Source: Pseudonocardia halophobica | GTDB taxonomy: Bacteria; Actinomycetota; Actinomycetes; Mycobacteriales; Pseudonocardiaceae | Direction of reading: 5' to 3' | Length of the DNA stretch: 64,000 bases | Assembly: GCF_027922425.1 (NCBI RefSeq) | Contig: NZ_BSFQ01000007.1 | Span: 124,001 to 188,000 of the forward strand | Position numbers and translations under genes: made by a program | Notes under the pieces: generated by a model | Databases searched by the model: none | Told to the model about the DNA's origin: nothing | What the model saw: only the letters and a program-made list of their open reading frames with translations | In this document: positions 48,513 through 56,250 of the stretch, piece after piece | Position numbering within the stretch: position 1 is the first letter of the stretch | Layout: each line of letters opens with the position of its first letter

Positions 48513-49675
48513 GCTCGACTCTCCTCCACGGGACGGACGGGGGCGGTCGACAGGAGGGCGCGGGCCAGGCCGCGGACGACGGTGGGGGTGATCCGGCCGC
48601 GGGCCAGCCCGAGCTCGACGAGGTCGTCGAAGACCCGGCCGTCCCGCGCCGACGCGCGCAGGCCGGCGTCGAGCACCGCCCCGCTGCGGGTCAGGCGCGC
48701 CGCGAGCGCGGTGTGGCGCAGGTGCGGGAGGAGGTGCGCGCGGGCGGCGCGCCGGTAGCAGTGCCCCGCCGTCTCGGGCCGGCCCGCCGTGATCGCCCGC
48801 GCGGCGGCCCGGCCGGCGGCGAGGCCGGTGGCGACCGCGTAGTAGATGCCCTCCCCCGTCATCGGGTTGACCAGGCCGGCGGCGTCGCCCACCAGCAGCA
48901 CCCGGCCGGTGGGCGGCCACCAGCGGGCACCCGAGAGCGGCAGGTGGTGGCCCTTCCAGTCGGTGCCGTCGCGCCCCGCGCCGGGCAGCAGCTCCTCCAG
49001 CCGGTCGAGCAGTTCGGAGCGGGTGGGGGCCGGCCCGCGGCCGAGCACCTCGCCGTACCCGACGTTCGCCAGCCCGTCGCCGCGGTCGAAGGACCAGGCG
49101 TACGCCGGCTGCCGGGCCGTCCCGAAGGCGATCACCTGGGCCTGCTCGCGCCCCGCGGACACCGGCGCGTAGCCGCGCAGGGCGAAGGCGGTGCGCGCAG
49201 TGGACCACCCGAGACGGCGGCGCACCACGGACCGCGCCCCGTCCGCCCCGACGACCACGGCGGCCCGGTGCCTGCCGTCGAGCACGACGTCGCTGTGTCC
49301 GACCGCCAGGTCGCGGACCCGGTGCCGGACCAGCATCGCGCCGGCACCGCAGGCCGCCTCGACCAGCCGGGCGTCGAGGAGCCGGCGCGGCACCACGTAC
49401 GACGGCCGGGCCATCATCCGGTCGACCCCGCGGTCGCCGCGGGCGAGCCGCAGCCGCGCGACCGGGACCCGGTCGTCGAGCAGGCCCGTGACCCCGACCT
49501 CGGCGAGGCGGTCGAGCACGTGCGGGGCGACGCCGTCCCCGCAGGCCTTGTCCCGCGGGAAGTCCGCGCGGTCGAGCAGCGCGACCCGCAGCCCCGGCGC
49601 GGTGTGCAGCGCCCCGAGGGCGGTCGCCGCACCGGCGGGTCCGGCCCCGACGACCGCGAGGTCCCAGCCGGGCAT
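48500..49675 (-). CDS. Geranylgeranyl-reductase-family FAD oxidoreductase in the PKS operon
   Basis: The 391-aa protein starts MPGWDLAVVGAGPAGAATAL. It has RADFPRDKACGDGVAPHVLD (about 36-55) and VLLVGDAAGLVNPMTGEGIY (about 263-282), the same layout as the protein at 36445-37626, which also shares the tail VFDDLVELGLARG. These two are paralogues, while the operon's last FAD protein is more distant. A likely role is reduction of isoprenoid double bonds attached by the UbiA-like enzyme or oxidation of the polyketide. Start and UbiA stop share one base (TGATG). Confidence 0.87.
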   Translation of the reverse strand: MPGWDLAVVGAGPAGAATALGALHTAPGLRVALLDRADFPRDKACGDGVAPHVLDRLAEVGVTGLLDDRVPVARLRLARGDRGVDRMMARPSYVVPRRLLDARLVEAACGAGAMLVRHRVRDLAVGHSDVVLDGRHRAAVVVGADGARSVVRRRLGWSTARTAFALRGYAPVSAGREQAQVIAFGTARQPAYAWSFDRGDGLANVGYGEVLGRGPAPTRSELLDRLEELLPGAGRDGTDWKGHHLPLSGARWWPPTGRVLLVGDAAGLVNPMTGEGIYYAVATGLAAGRAAARAITAGRPETAGHCYRRAARAHLLPHLRHTALAARLTRSGAVLDAGLRASARDGRVFDDLVELGLARGRITPTVVRGLARALLSTAPVRPVEESRACAS

Positions 49676-50508
49676 CAGCCGGCCGCCACGAGCAGCACCA
49701 CGTCGAGCAGCGCGATCAGCATCGCCGCCCGGAACGGGACGCGACCGCGGCCGGTCAGGGCGACCGTCGCGAGCGCGGCGACCACCAGCAGCGCCGCCCA
49801 CACCCACGCGGGCGGGTGCCCCGCCGGGCCGAGCGCGGCCAGGAGCGACGCGGCGACGAGCAGCCCGGCGGCCAGTGGCCTCGCGGCGCGCTCCCCCAGC
49901 CGGTGCGGCAGGCCCCGGACGCCGGTCCGCACGTCGTCGGCGAGATCGGGCAGTGCGTTGAGCACGTGGGCGCCGACCCCGAGCGCCGCGCCGGCGGCGG
50001 TGGTCCACCAGGGCGGCCACGCCGGAGCCGAGCCGGCGAGCGAGGCCACGGCCGGCAGCGTGCCGAAGGCCACGGCGTACGGCAGCCACGACAGCCGGGT
50101 GCCCTTGAGCCCCAGGTTGTAGGCCTGCGCCGAGCCGACGCCGAGCACGAGGTGGACCAGCCCGCTGCGCCAGCCCGCGGCCACGGACAACGCCACGCAG
50201 GCGGCCCCGGCGACGACGACCGCCGTGCGGACCTGGTGAGCGGCCACCCGGCCGGCCGCGAGCGGCTTGTCCGCACGCCCGACGGCACGGTCACGCTTCT
50301 GGTCGACCAGGTCGTTGACCCACCCGACCGTCAACTGGCCCGCCAGCACGGCGAGGGCGACGACGAGGGTGGTGCGGGCCGGCTGTCCGGCGTCGACCGC
50401 GAGCAGGGCGGCGACCACCGTGACGGCCGCGGCAGGACCGGGGTGGGCGGCCGCGACCAGCCCGGGGAGGGCGCCGGCCCGGCGGGTGGGCAGCGGCGTC
50501 GTGCTCAC
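49675..50508 (-). CDS. UbiA-family prenyltransferase
   Basis: The 277-aa membrane enzyme has about eight to nine helices. The first diphosphate/Mg2+ site is NDLVDQKRDRAVGRADKP (Asn65, Asp66, Asp69 and Asp73). The second Asp-rich site lies in LNALPDLADDVRTG (about 190-203). Such enzymes attach prenyl groups to aromatic or lipid acceptors. It overlaps the SDR gene upstream (GTGA). Next to a type III PKS it may prenylate the resorcinol product, giving a meroterpenoid; a carotenoid- or quinone-related role is an alternative. Confidence 0.88.
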   Translation of the reverse strand: MSTTPLPTRRAGALPGLVAAAHPGPAAAVTVVAALLAVDAGQPARTTLVVALAVLAGQLTVGWVNDLVDQKRDRAVGRADKPLAAGRVAAHQVRTAVVVAGAACVALSVAAGWRSGLVHLVLGVGSAQAYNLGLKGTRLSWLPYAVAFGTLPAVASLAGSAPAWPPWWTTAAGAALGVGAHVLNALPDLADDVRTGVRGLPHRLGERAARPLAAGLLVAASLLAALGPAGHPPAWVWAALLVVAALATVALTGRGRVPFRAAMLIALLDVVLLVAAG

Positions 50509-51563
50509 GGCCGCGACCGTCTGCCGACGTGGCCGTGGAGCAGGGCGTCCCTGGTCGCGCCGGCGACCGTGCGGGGCCGCAGCACCGCCGTGGGCCCCGA
50601 TGCGGCCGTGCGCATGCCGTCGACGACCTCGCGGAACACGGCGACGGCGTCCTTCGTCGGCGACCAGCCGAGCTCGGTGCGGGCGCGCGTGGAGTCGATC
50701 AGCGGGAGGGCGAAGGCCATGTCGAGCCAGCCGGTGTCGACCTGCTGCAGGCGCAGGTGCCACGCGGCGGACATCGCCGGGCGCAGGACCGCCGACGGCA
50801 CGTGCACCAGCGGGGCACCCAGCACCCGGGCGATGTCCGGGGCGGTCAGCGGCGGGTCGACGGCCAGGTTGAACGCGCCGGCGGCACGCCGGTCCAGCAC
50901 GCGGGCGACGGCGTCGGCCACGTCGTCGGCGTGCACCACCGGGATCGCCAGGCGGCGGTCGAGGGGCAGCACCGGCAACCAGGCGAGGGCGCGCGCCGGC
51001 ACCAGACCCGGCACCCCGTAGCGCAGCAGCGCGCTCCCGGCCGCGCGCTGCCCGACGATGCCCGGCCGGAGCCGGGTGACCGTGGGCAGGGCACCCTCCG
51101 CCCCGTCGAGGATCCGTTCGGCGGCGGCCTTGTGCCGGCTGTAGCGCGAGGTCGGGACGCCGTCCGTCGGCCAGGTCTCGTCGACCGGGGTGTCGTCGCG
51201 GCGCGGCGAGTAGGCGCCGATCGAGGACATGTGCACCAGGTGCGGCACCCGGGCCGCGGCCGCCGCGGCCACGACGCGACGGGTGCCGCCGACGCCGAGC
51301 TCGCGCAGGTACCGCAGGTCGTGCGAGGGCTGGAAGCCCCAGGCCAGGTGGACGACGGCATCGGCGCCGGCGAGGACCCGCACGAGCTCCTCCGCGGTGG
51401 CGCGGGTCAGGTCGAGCGACCTCCAGGTCGCGGGCTGCCCCTCCGCGACCGGCCCCGCCGGCACCCGGCGGGCCACCCCGACCAGCTCGTGGTCCTCCCG
51501 GGCGAGGCGGCGCAGCACCGCCGTCCCGATGTTGCCCGTCGCGCCGGTGACGACGATCCGCAT
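50505..51563 (-). CDS. NAD(P)-dependent epimerase/SDR, first gene of the operon
   Basis: The 352-aa extended short-chain dehydrogenase has the nucleotide motif VTGATGNIGTAVLRRL (about 5-20), an active-site Ser in VHMSSIGAYSP (about 110-120), and the Tyr-x3-Lys pair in TSRYSRHKAAAERIL (about 138-152). It ends with an Arg-rich tail. The substrate is unknown. It leads a six-gene leftward unit in which every junction overlaps. An operator-like palindrome lies at 51583-51599 just upstream of the ATG. Confidence 0.87.
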   Translation of the reverse strand: MRIVVTGATGNIGTAVLRRLAREDHELVGVARRVPAGPVAEGQPATWRSLDLTRATAEELVRVLAGADAVVHLAWGFQPSHDLRYLRELGVGGTRRVVAAAAAARVPHLVHMSSIGAYSPRRDDTPVDETWPTDGVPTSRYSRHKAAAERILDGAEGALPTVTRLRPGIVGQRAAGSALLRYGVPGLVPARALAWLPVLPLDRRLAIPVVHADDVADAVARVLDRRAAGAFNLAVDPPLTAPDIARVLGAPLVHVPSAVLRPAMSAAWHLRLQQVDTGWLDMAFALPLIDSTRARTELGWSPTKDAVAVFREVVDGMRTAASGPTAVLRPRTVAGATRDALLHGHVGRRSRP

Positions 51564-51582
51564 CCTGCCTCCCCGAGCATCG

Positions 51583-51599
51583 ACCGACTGGTGGTCGGT
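51583..51599. promoter_or_regulatory. Candidate TetR-type operator before the PKS operon
   Basis: ACCGAC-TGGTG-GTCGGT is a perfect 6-bp inverted repeat located 20 bases upstream of the operon's first ATG. Spacing and ACCGAC half-sites resemble TetR operators. No TetR gene is in the window. Confidence 0.45.
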
Positions 51600-51624
51600 T
51601 CCCCTCGGGCAGGGAACTCACACG

Positions 51625-51642
51625 CGCGGACCGCGGTCCGCG
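51625..51642. repeat. Perfect 18-bp GC palindrome downstream of the helicase gene
   Basis: CGCGGACCGCGGTCCGCG equals its own reverse complement. It lies 31 bases after the stop of the HelD-like gene (51673 side) and upstream of the SDR operon. It can act as a helicase-gene terminator or a second operator. Confidence 0.5.
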
Positions 51643-51672
51643 GGGGACGCGCGGTCGAAGGGTGCCGGGCGG

Positions 51673-53982
51673 TCAGGCCCGGCGGAGGCGCTTGAGCGGT
51701 TCCGGCAGGTCCGCGGCGTGCACCACGCTGAGCCGCTGGGTGGCACGGGTGAGCGCGACGTAGAGGTCGTTCATCCCGCGCGGGCTCTCGGCCAGCACCT
51801 CGGCCGGCTCGACGAGCACGACGGCGTCGAACTCCAGGCCCTTCGACGCGCCGACCGGCAGCACCACGACCGGCGCCTCGAGGTCCTCAGGGTCCTCGGG
51901 TGCGGCGTCGCCGAGCACGGCCTCGCGCATCGTGGCGACCCGCGCCGCCGGCACGAGCACCGCGGTGCGCCCCTCGCCCACCGCGCCCCGCTCCTCGGCG
52001 ACGATCCCGGCGAGCACCCCGTCGGACCCCTCCAGCGAGCCCGGGGCGATCGGGACGGCGCGCGGCGGGACCCCGGTGCTGCGGACGGACGTCGGCGGGG
52101 TGAGGCCGGGGTCGATGGCGGCCAGGACGTCGTCGGCGACGTCGGCGATCTCCGCCGGCGTCCGGTAGTTCACCGTGAGCTGCTCGAGCTTCCACCGGTT
52201 CTGCACGAACGGCGACAGCACCTCCGACCAGGTGGAGGCCCCGGCGATGTCGCCGGTCTGCGCGACGTCGCCCACGATCGTCATGGAGCGGCTCGGCACC
52301 CGGCGCATCACCAGCCGCCACGCCATCGCCGACAGCTCCTGCGCCTCGTCGACGATCACGTGCCCGTAGGTCCACTCGCGGTCCGCGGCGGCGCGGTCCG
52401 CGGTCGACTCGTAGGTCCGCACCTGCATGCGCTCGGCCAGCCGGTCGGCGTCGACGATGTCCGTGGCCCGCAGCAGCTCCGGGTCGAGGTCCTCCTCGAG
52501 GTCCAGCACGTCGAGCACGCCCTGGGCGTACTCGATCTCCTCGCGCAGCGCGGCCTGCTCGGCGGCCCGGGCGGCCGACCCGTCGTCCCCGAGGAGCTCG
52601 GCCGCCTCGTCGAGCAGCGGGACGTCCGCGTGGGTCCAGCGCAGGTCGTGCGGCACGTCCGCCCCGGCGGCCGGCCGCTCCAGCAGCGCCCGGTCCTCGG
52701 CCGGGATCCGCCGGGCGATCGAGTTGAGCTTGCGCCGGTCGGCGAACAGGTCGCCGAGCAGCTGCTCCGGGGTGAGCGTGGGCCACAGGGCGTCGAGCTC
52801 GCGGGCGACGGCGGCGTCCTCGGCCAGCTCCTCGCGGATGTCCTCCACGTCGAGCTTGCCGAGCAGGTTCCGCCCGCCGAGGGTCTGCGCCACCTGCTGT
52901 GCGAGCAGCCGCAGCGCCTCGGTGCGGAAGATCCGCTTGGCCTCGTTGTGCGGCTTGCGCGAGCGCCGGGCCCGCGAGCGGGCGGCGTTGACCAGGTCCC
53001 GGTCGATCCGCACGTCCTGCCGTTCGACGACGAGCTCGATCGGCCGCCGCGGCAGCTGCTGGCGGTCCCGGACCGCCGCGGCGACGACGGCGGCCATGTC
53101 GGCGCGGCCCTTCACCTCGGCGGTGCGGGCGTCCTCCGACCGGCGCGCGTGCAGGCCCGGGAACAGCTCCGCGGGGGTGGCGAGCACGACCGAGGTCTCG
53201 CCCAGCGACGGCAGGACCTGGCCGATGTAGCGCAGGAAGGTCGGGTTCGGGCCGATCACCAGCACGCCGCGGCGGGCCAGCCGGTCCCGGTGCGTGTAGA
53301 GCAGGTAGGCGGCGCGGTGCAGCGCGACCGCGGTCTTGCCGGTGCCGGGCCCGCCCTGCACCACCAGCACGCCCGACGGCTTGGACCGGATGATCCGGTC
53401 CTGCTCCGCCTGGATCGTCGCGACGATGTCGCCCATGCGGCCGGTGCGGGCCTCGCTGACCGCGGCCATGAGCGCGGCCTCGCTGGTCAGGCCCGACCCG
53501 CTGACCCGGGCGGCGGCGTCGGCGAGGTCGAGCACCTCGTCGTCGACCGCGACGACGTTCCGCCCGCGGGTGCGCAGGTGCCGGCGCCGGCGCATGCCCT
53601 CCGGGTTGGCCGCGGTCGCGGTGTAGAAGGGCTGCGCGGCGGGGGCGCGCCAGTCCATGAGCAGCGGCTCGTAGTCGTGGTCCTCGTCGAGGAGGCCGAG
53701 CCGGCCGATGTAGCGGACCTCGCCCGACTCCGCGTCGAGCCGGCCGAACGCCAGCCCGTGCTCCGCGGCACGCAGCGCGGCGAGCCGGTCCGTGTACATC
53801 GCGGCCGCCGCGTCGCGCTCGGTGAGCGCCTGCGGTGTGCCCACGGTCTCGCCGTGCAGCACGTCGGCGAGCCGGCGCGCGGTGTCCCGGCGGCGCTCGT
53901 CGAGCCGCTCGTAGAGCATCGCGACATAGGCGCGCTCGTGCTCGAGCGGCGTCTCGCCCGTGGCGGGTTCGGGGGTCGGCAC
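51673..53982 (-). CDS. HelD-type superfamily 1 helicase-like ATPase
   Basis: The 769-aa protein fits the actinobacterial HelD/HelR class that releases stalled RNA polymerase from DNA. It has an N-terminal coiled-coil arm (ERAYVAMLYERLDERRRDTA), Walker A VVQGGPGTGKTAVALHR (about 208-224), motif II VIVDEAQELSAMAWRLVMRR (about 525-544), and the C-terminal helicase block GASKGLEFDAVVLVEPAE ... NDLYVALTRATQRLSVV. The GTG at 53982 has only a distant GAAGGA. I looked for the rifamycin-associated element known upstream of some HelR genes and did not see one. Confidence 0.87.
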   Translation of the reverse strand: MPTPEPATGETPLEHERAYVAMLYERLDERRRDTARRLADVLHGETVGTPQALTERDAAAAMYTDRLAALRAAEHGLAFGRLDAESGEVRYIGRLGLLDEDHDYEPLLMDWRAPAAQPFYTATAANPEGMRRRRHLRTRGRNVVAVDDEVLDLADAAARVSGSGLTSEAALMAAVSEARTGRMGDIVATIQAEQDRIIRSKPSGVLVVQGGPGTGKTAVALHRAAYLLYTHRDRLARRGVLVIGPNPTFLRYIGQVLPSLGETSVVLATPAELFPGLHARRSEDARTAEVKGRADMAAVVAAAVRDRQQLPRRPIELVVERQDVRIDRDLVNAARSRARRSRKPHNEAKRIFRTEALRLLAQQVAQTLGGRNLLGKLDVEDIREELAEDAAVARELDALWPTLTPEQLLGDLFADRRKLNSIARRIPAEDRALLERPAAGADVPHDLRWTHADVPLLDEAAELLGDDGSAARAAEQAALREEIEYAQGVLDVLDLEEDLDPELLRATDIVDADRLAERMQVRTYESTADRAAADREWTYGHVIVDEAQELSAMAWRLVMRRVPSRSMTIVGDVAQTGDIAGASTWSEVLSPFVQNRWKLEQLTVNYRTPAEIADVADDVLAAIDPGLTPPTSVRSTGVPPRAVPIAPGSLEGSDGVLAGIVAEERGAVGEGRTAVLVPAARVATMREAVLGDAAPEDPEDLEAPVVVLPVGASKGLEFDAVVLVEPAEVLAESPRGMNDLYVALTRATQRLSVVHAADLPEPLKRLRRA

Positions 53983-54173
53983 CTGCTTCGATGTCCTTCG
54001 CGGGAGTGACGGATCGGCCGGTCGGCCCGGTCGTCCCTCGATCTGTCGGCAACTCGCGCGGCCGGCGGCGCGGCCGACGTCCTCGTCGTCCCTCGTCGCC
54101 CGACGGCGCGGCGTTCCAACCTACCAGCGATCTCCCCCGACCTCCGCGGGCATTTCCCCGGTCGGGGGACCGC

Positions 54174-54200
54174 GTTTGAAGGATCGGGGCCGTCGGGTAG
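54174..54200 (+). promoter_or_regulatory. SigB/F-type promoter of the stress sigma gene
   Basis: GTTTGA (54174-54179) and GGGTAG (54195-54200) are 15 bases apart, equal to GTTT-N17-GGGTA, the SigF consensus of mycobacteria as I recall it. Transcription would start near 54206, upstream of the GTG at 54246, and would skip the ATG at 54201. It implies autoregulation by the sigma factor it precedes. Confidence 0.7.
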
Positions 54201-54245
54201 ATGCCTGCGTGGCGTCGGACAACAGAGACCCTTCCCCGGGGCGTC

Positions 54246-55052
54246 GTGGCTGACCGCGACCCGGCCCCCGCCCAGGGCCCCGCCCAGAACGGGCAGGGCT
54301 CCGACTCGGAGTACGGGCACCTGGCCCCGCTCTTCGAGAAGTTCGTGTCGCTCCCCGCCGACCATCCCGACCGCGACGCCCTGCGCGCCGAGCTGGTCAC
54401 CGGCCACCTCCCCGTGGTCCAGCACATCGCCCGGCGCTTCGCCAACCGCGGCGAGCCCGTCGACGACCTGGAGCAGGCCGGCACCGTCGGGCTCATCAAC
54501 GCCGTCGACCGGTTCGAGCCGGACCGGGGCGTCGACTTCCTCTCCTACGCGATCCCGACCATCACCGGCGAGGTGCGCCGGCACTTCCGCGACCGCACCT
54601 GGGCGATGCGCGTGCCCCGCCGGCTCAAGGAGATGCAGAGCTCGATCAACGGCGCGATCGGGCCGCTGTCCCAGGAGCTGGGCCGCGCCCCCAAGCCGTC
54701 GGAGATCGCCGAGCGGCTCGGCCTGTCCACCGAGGAGGTGCTGGAGGGGCTCGACGCCCAGCAGGCCTACCGCGGCCCCTCGCTCGACGAGCTGGTGGCC
54801 GGGGCCGACTCCCCGCTCGCGGACACCCTGGGCGCGGCCGACGCCGAGCTGGACAAGGTCGAGTACCGGCAGACCCTGGCGCCGCTGCTCGACGAGCTGC
54901 CGCAGCGCGAGCGCACGATCCTGGTGCTGCGCTTCTTCGGCAACAAGACGCAGACGCAGATCGCCGACCAGATCGGGATCTCGCAGATGCACGTGTCCCG
55001 GCTGCTCGCCCGCACGCTCGCCCAGCTGCGGCAGCGGATGAGCGAGGAGTAG
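54246..55052 (+). CDS. SigB/SigF/SigG-family RNA polymerase sigma factor
   Basis: This 268-aa group 3 sigma factor has region 2 with HIARRFANRGEPVDDLEQAG, TVGLINAVDRFEPDRGVDFL and SYAIPTITGEVRRHFRDRTW. Region 3 is RVPRRLKEMQSSI, and region 4 is LPQRERTILVLRFFGNKTQT with QIADQIGISQMHVSRLLART. It should direct general-stress or developmental genes and be held by RsbW-type anti-sigma factors such as those at 18601 or 20725. I chose the GTG at 54246 because the stress promoter at 54174-54200 would start transcripts downstream of the ATG at 54201. It is convergent with topoisomerase IB. Confidence 0.93.
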   Translation: MADRDPAPAQGPAQNGQGSDSEYGHLAPLFEKFVSLPADHPDRDALRAELVTGHLPVVQHIARRFANRGEPVDDLEQAGTVGLINAVDRFEPDRGVDFLSYAIPTITGEVRRHFRDRTWAMRVPRRLKEMQSSINGAIGPLSQELGRAPKPSEIAERLGLSTEEVLEGLDAQQAYRGPSLDELVAGADSPLADTLGAADAELDKVEYRQTLAPLLDELPQRERTILVLRFFGNKTQTQIADQIGISQMHVSRLLARTLAQLRQRMSEE

Positions 55053-55056
55053 GCGC

Positions 55057-56163
55057 TCAGCCCTTGATGAGCCGCACCACCGCGCGCTCCACCGCGGCCC
55101 GGCTGCGGTCGTCGGTGAGGTCGGGGGTCTCCAGCCGCTTCAGCGCCACCAGCACCGTGCGCCCCTCCTCGAACTGCTCGACCACCCGCGGGTCCACGTA
55201 GGAGTTCTTCGCGACGGTCGGGGTGTTGCCGAGGTGGTCGGACACCGTGGTGATGGCGTGGCGCACCAGCCGGGCCCGCGCCCGCTTCGCCGACGGGACC
55301 CGGCCCTCCTCGGCCACCGCCCCGGCGAGGGTGACGGCGGCGAGCACCGTCGCGTTCCAGGTCCGCAGGTCCTTGCAGGTGAACCGGTCCCCCGCCAGCT
55401 CCTTCACGGCGATGTTGAGGTCCTCCGAGCGCACGTCGTGCCAGTCCGACCGGCCCGTGCGGTAGGCCAGCAGGTCCTCGCCGCCGCCCTTGCGCCGCAG
55501 CAGCCCGTTGACCAGCCGGTGCAGCAGCGGGTCGCGCAGGTCGAGCTTGCGGGGCACGCCGCCCTTGGCCGGGTAGTCGAAGTGGATCAGGCCCCGGCGC
55601 AGCGTGACGTGCTCGCGGCGCAGGGTCGCCAGGCCGAACGTGCCGGACTCGTCGTGGTCGTCGCCGTCGTGCCCGCAGTTGTCCGAGCCGTCGTCCCCGC
55701 AGCTGGGGGCGTACTGCTCGCCCCCGGCGCGGAACACCCCGATGTCGAGCATCCGGACGGCCCCGGCGAGCACCCGTTCGCGGTGCAACCCGCTGTCCTC
55801 GAGCCGGGTGGTGATCTCCCCGCGGATGTCGGCGAGCCGGCGGCCCAGGGACAACACGCGGTCGTGTTTCTCCTGGTCCCGGGCCCGGCGCCAGTCGTCG
55901 TGGTAGCGGTACTGGCGGCGGCCGGCGTCGTCCGTCCCGACGGCCTGGATGTGGCCGCGGGGGTCGGGGGCGATCCAGACGTCCCGCCAGGCGGGCGGGA
56001 TCACCAGGCTCTTGATCCGCGCGATCTCCGCCCGGTCCTCGATCCGGTCGCCGTCCGGCCCGAGGAAGACCCAGCCCCGGCCGGAGCGCCGCCGCCCCAG
56101 CCCCGGCGTCGAGGGGTCGGAGCGGACGAGCCCGGCGGGGGGATCGACTGCTGCTGCGGTCAC
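55057..56163 (-). CDS. DNA topoisomerase IB with an acidic Cys/His insertion
   Basis: This 368-aa type IB topoisomerase relaxes supercoils through a 3'-phosphotyrosyl link. The catalytic set is visible: FTCKDLRTWNATVLAA (Arg/Lys region, about 261-276), RHAITTVSDHLGNTPTVAKN and the nucleophile Tyr322 in NSYVDPRVVEQ. An unusual insertion lies at about residues 152-173, rich in Asp with Cys155, Cys163, His165 and His170, where relatives usually have a short loop before TFGLATLRR. The stop is 4 bases from the sigma gene stop. The ATG at 56163 is the natural start. Confidence 0.92.
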   Translation of the reverse strand: MTAAAVDPPAGLVRSDPSTPGLGRRRSGRGWVFLGPDGDRIEDRAEIARIKSLVIPPAWRDVWIAPDPRGHIQAVGTDDAGRRQYRYHDDWRRARDQEKHDRVLSLGRRLADIRGEITTRLEDSGLHRERVLAGAVRMLDIGVFRAGGEQYAPSCGDDGSDNCGHDGDDHDESGTFGLATLRREHVTLRRGLIHFDYPAKGGVPRKLDLRDPLLHRLVNGLLRRKGGGEDLLAYRTGRSDWHDVRSEDLNIAVKELAGDRFTCKDLRTWNATVLAAVTLAGAVAEEGRVPSAKRARARLVRHAITTVSDHLGNTPTVAKNSYVDPRVVEQFEEGRTVLVALKRLETPDLTDDRSRAAVERAVVRLIKG

Positions 56164-56250
56164 GCGCGGGAGATACCCCGGCCGCCCTTGCGCAATCCCC
56201 CAGGTGATCGAACCCCGTGTCGACCCGACCCCGCCTGATCGAACCCGGGG

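Noticed and set aside
53983-54173. Rifamycin-associated element upstream of the HelD-like gene
   Set aside because: No palindrome resembling the known element was visible, so a rifamycin-resistance role is not claimed.
54201-54245. ATG at 54201 as sigma factor start
   Set aside because: The SigB/F-type promoter ends at 54200, so transcripts would start at or after this codon; the GTG at 54246 fits better.
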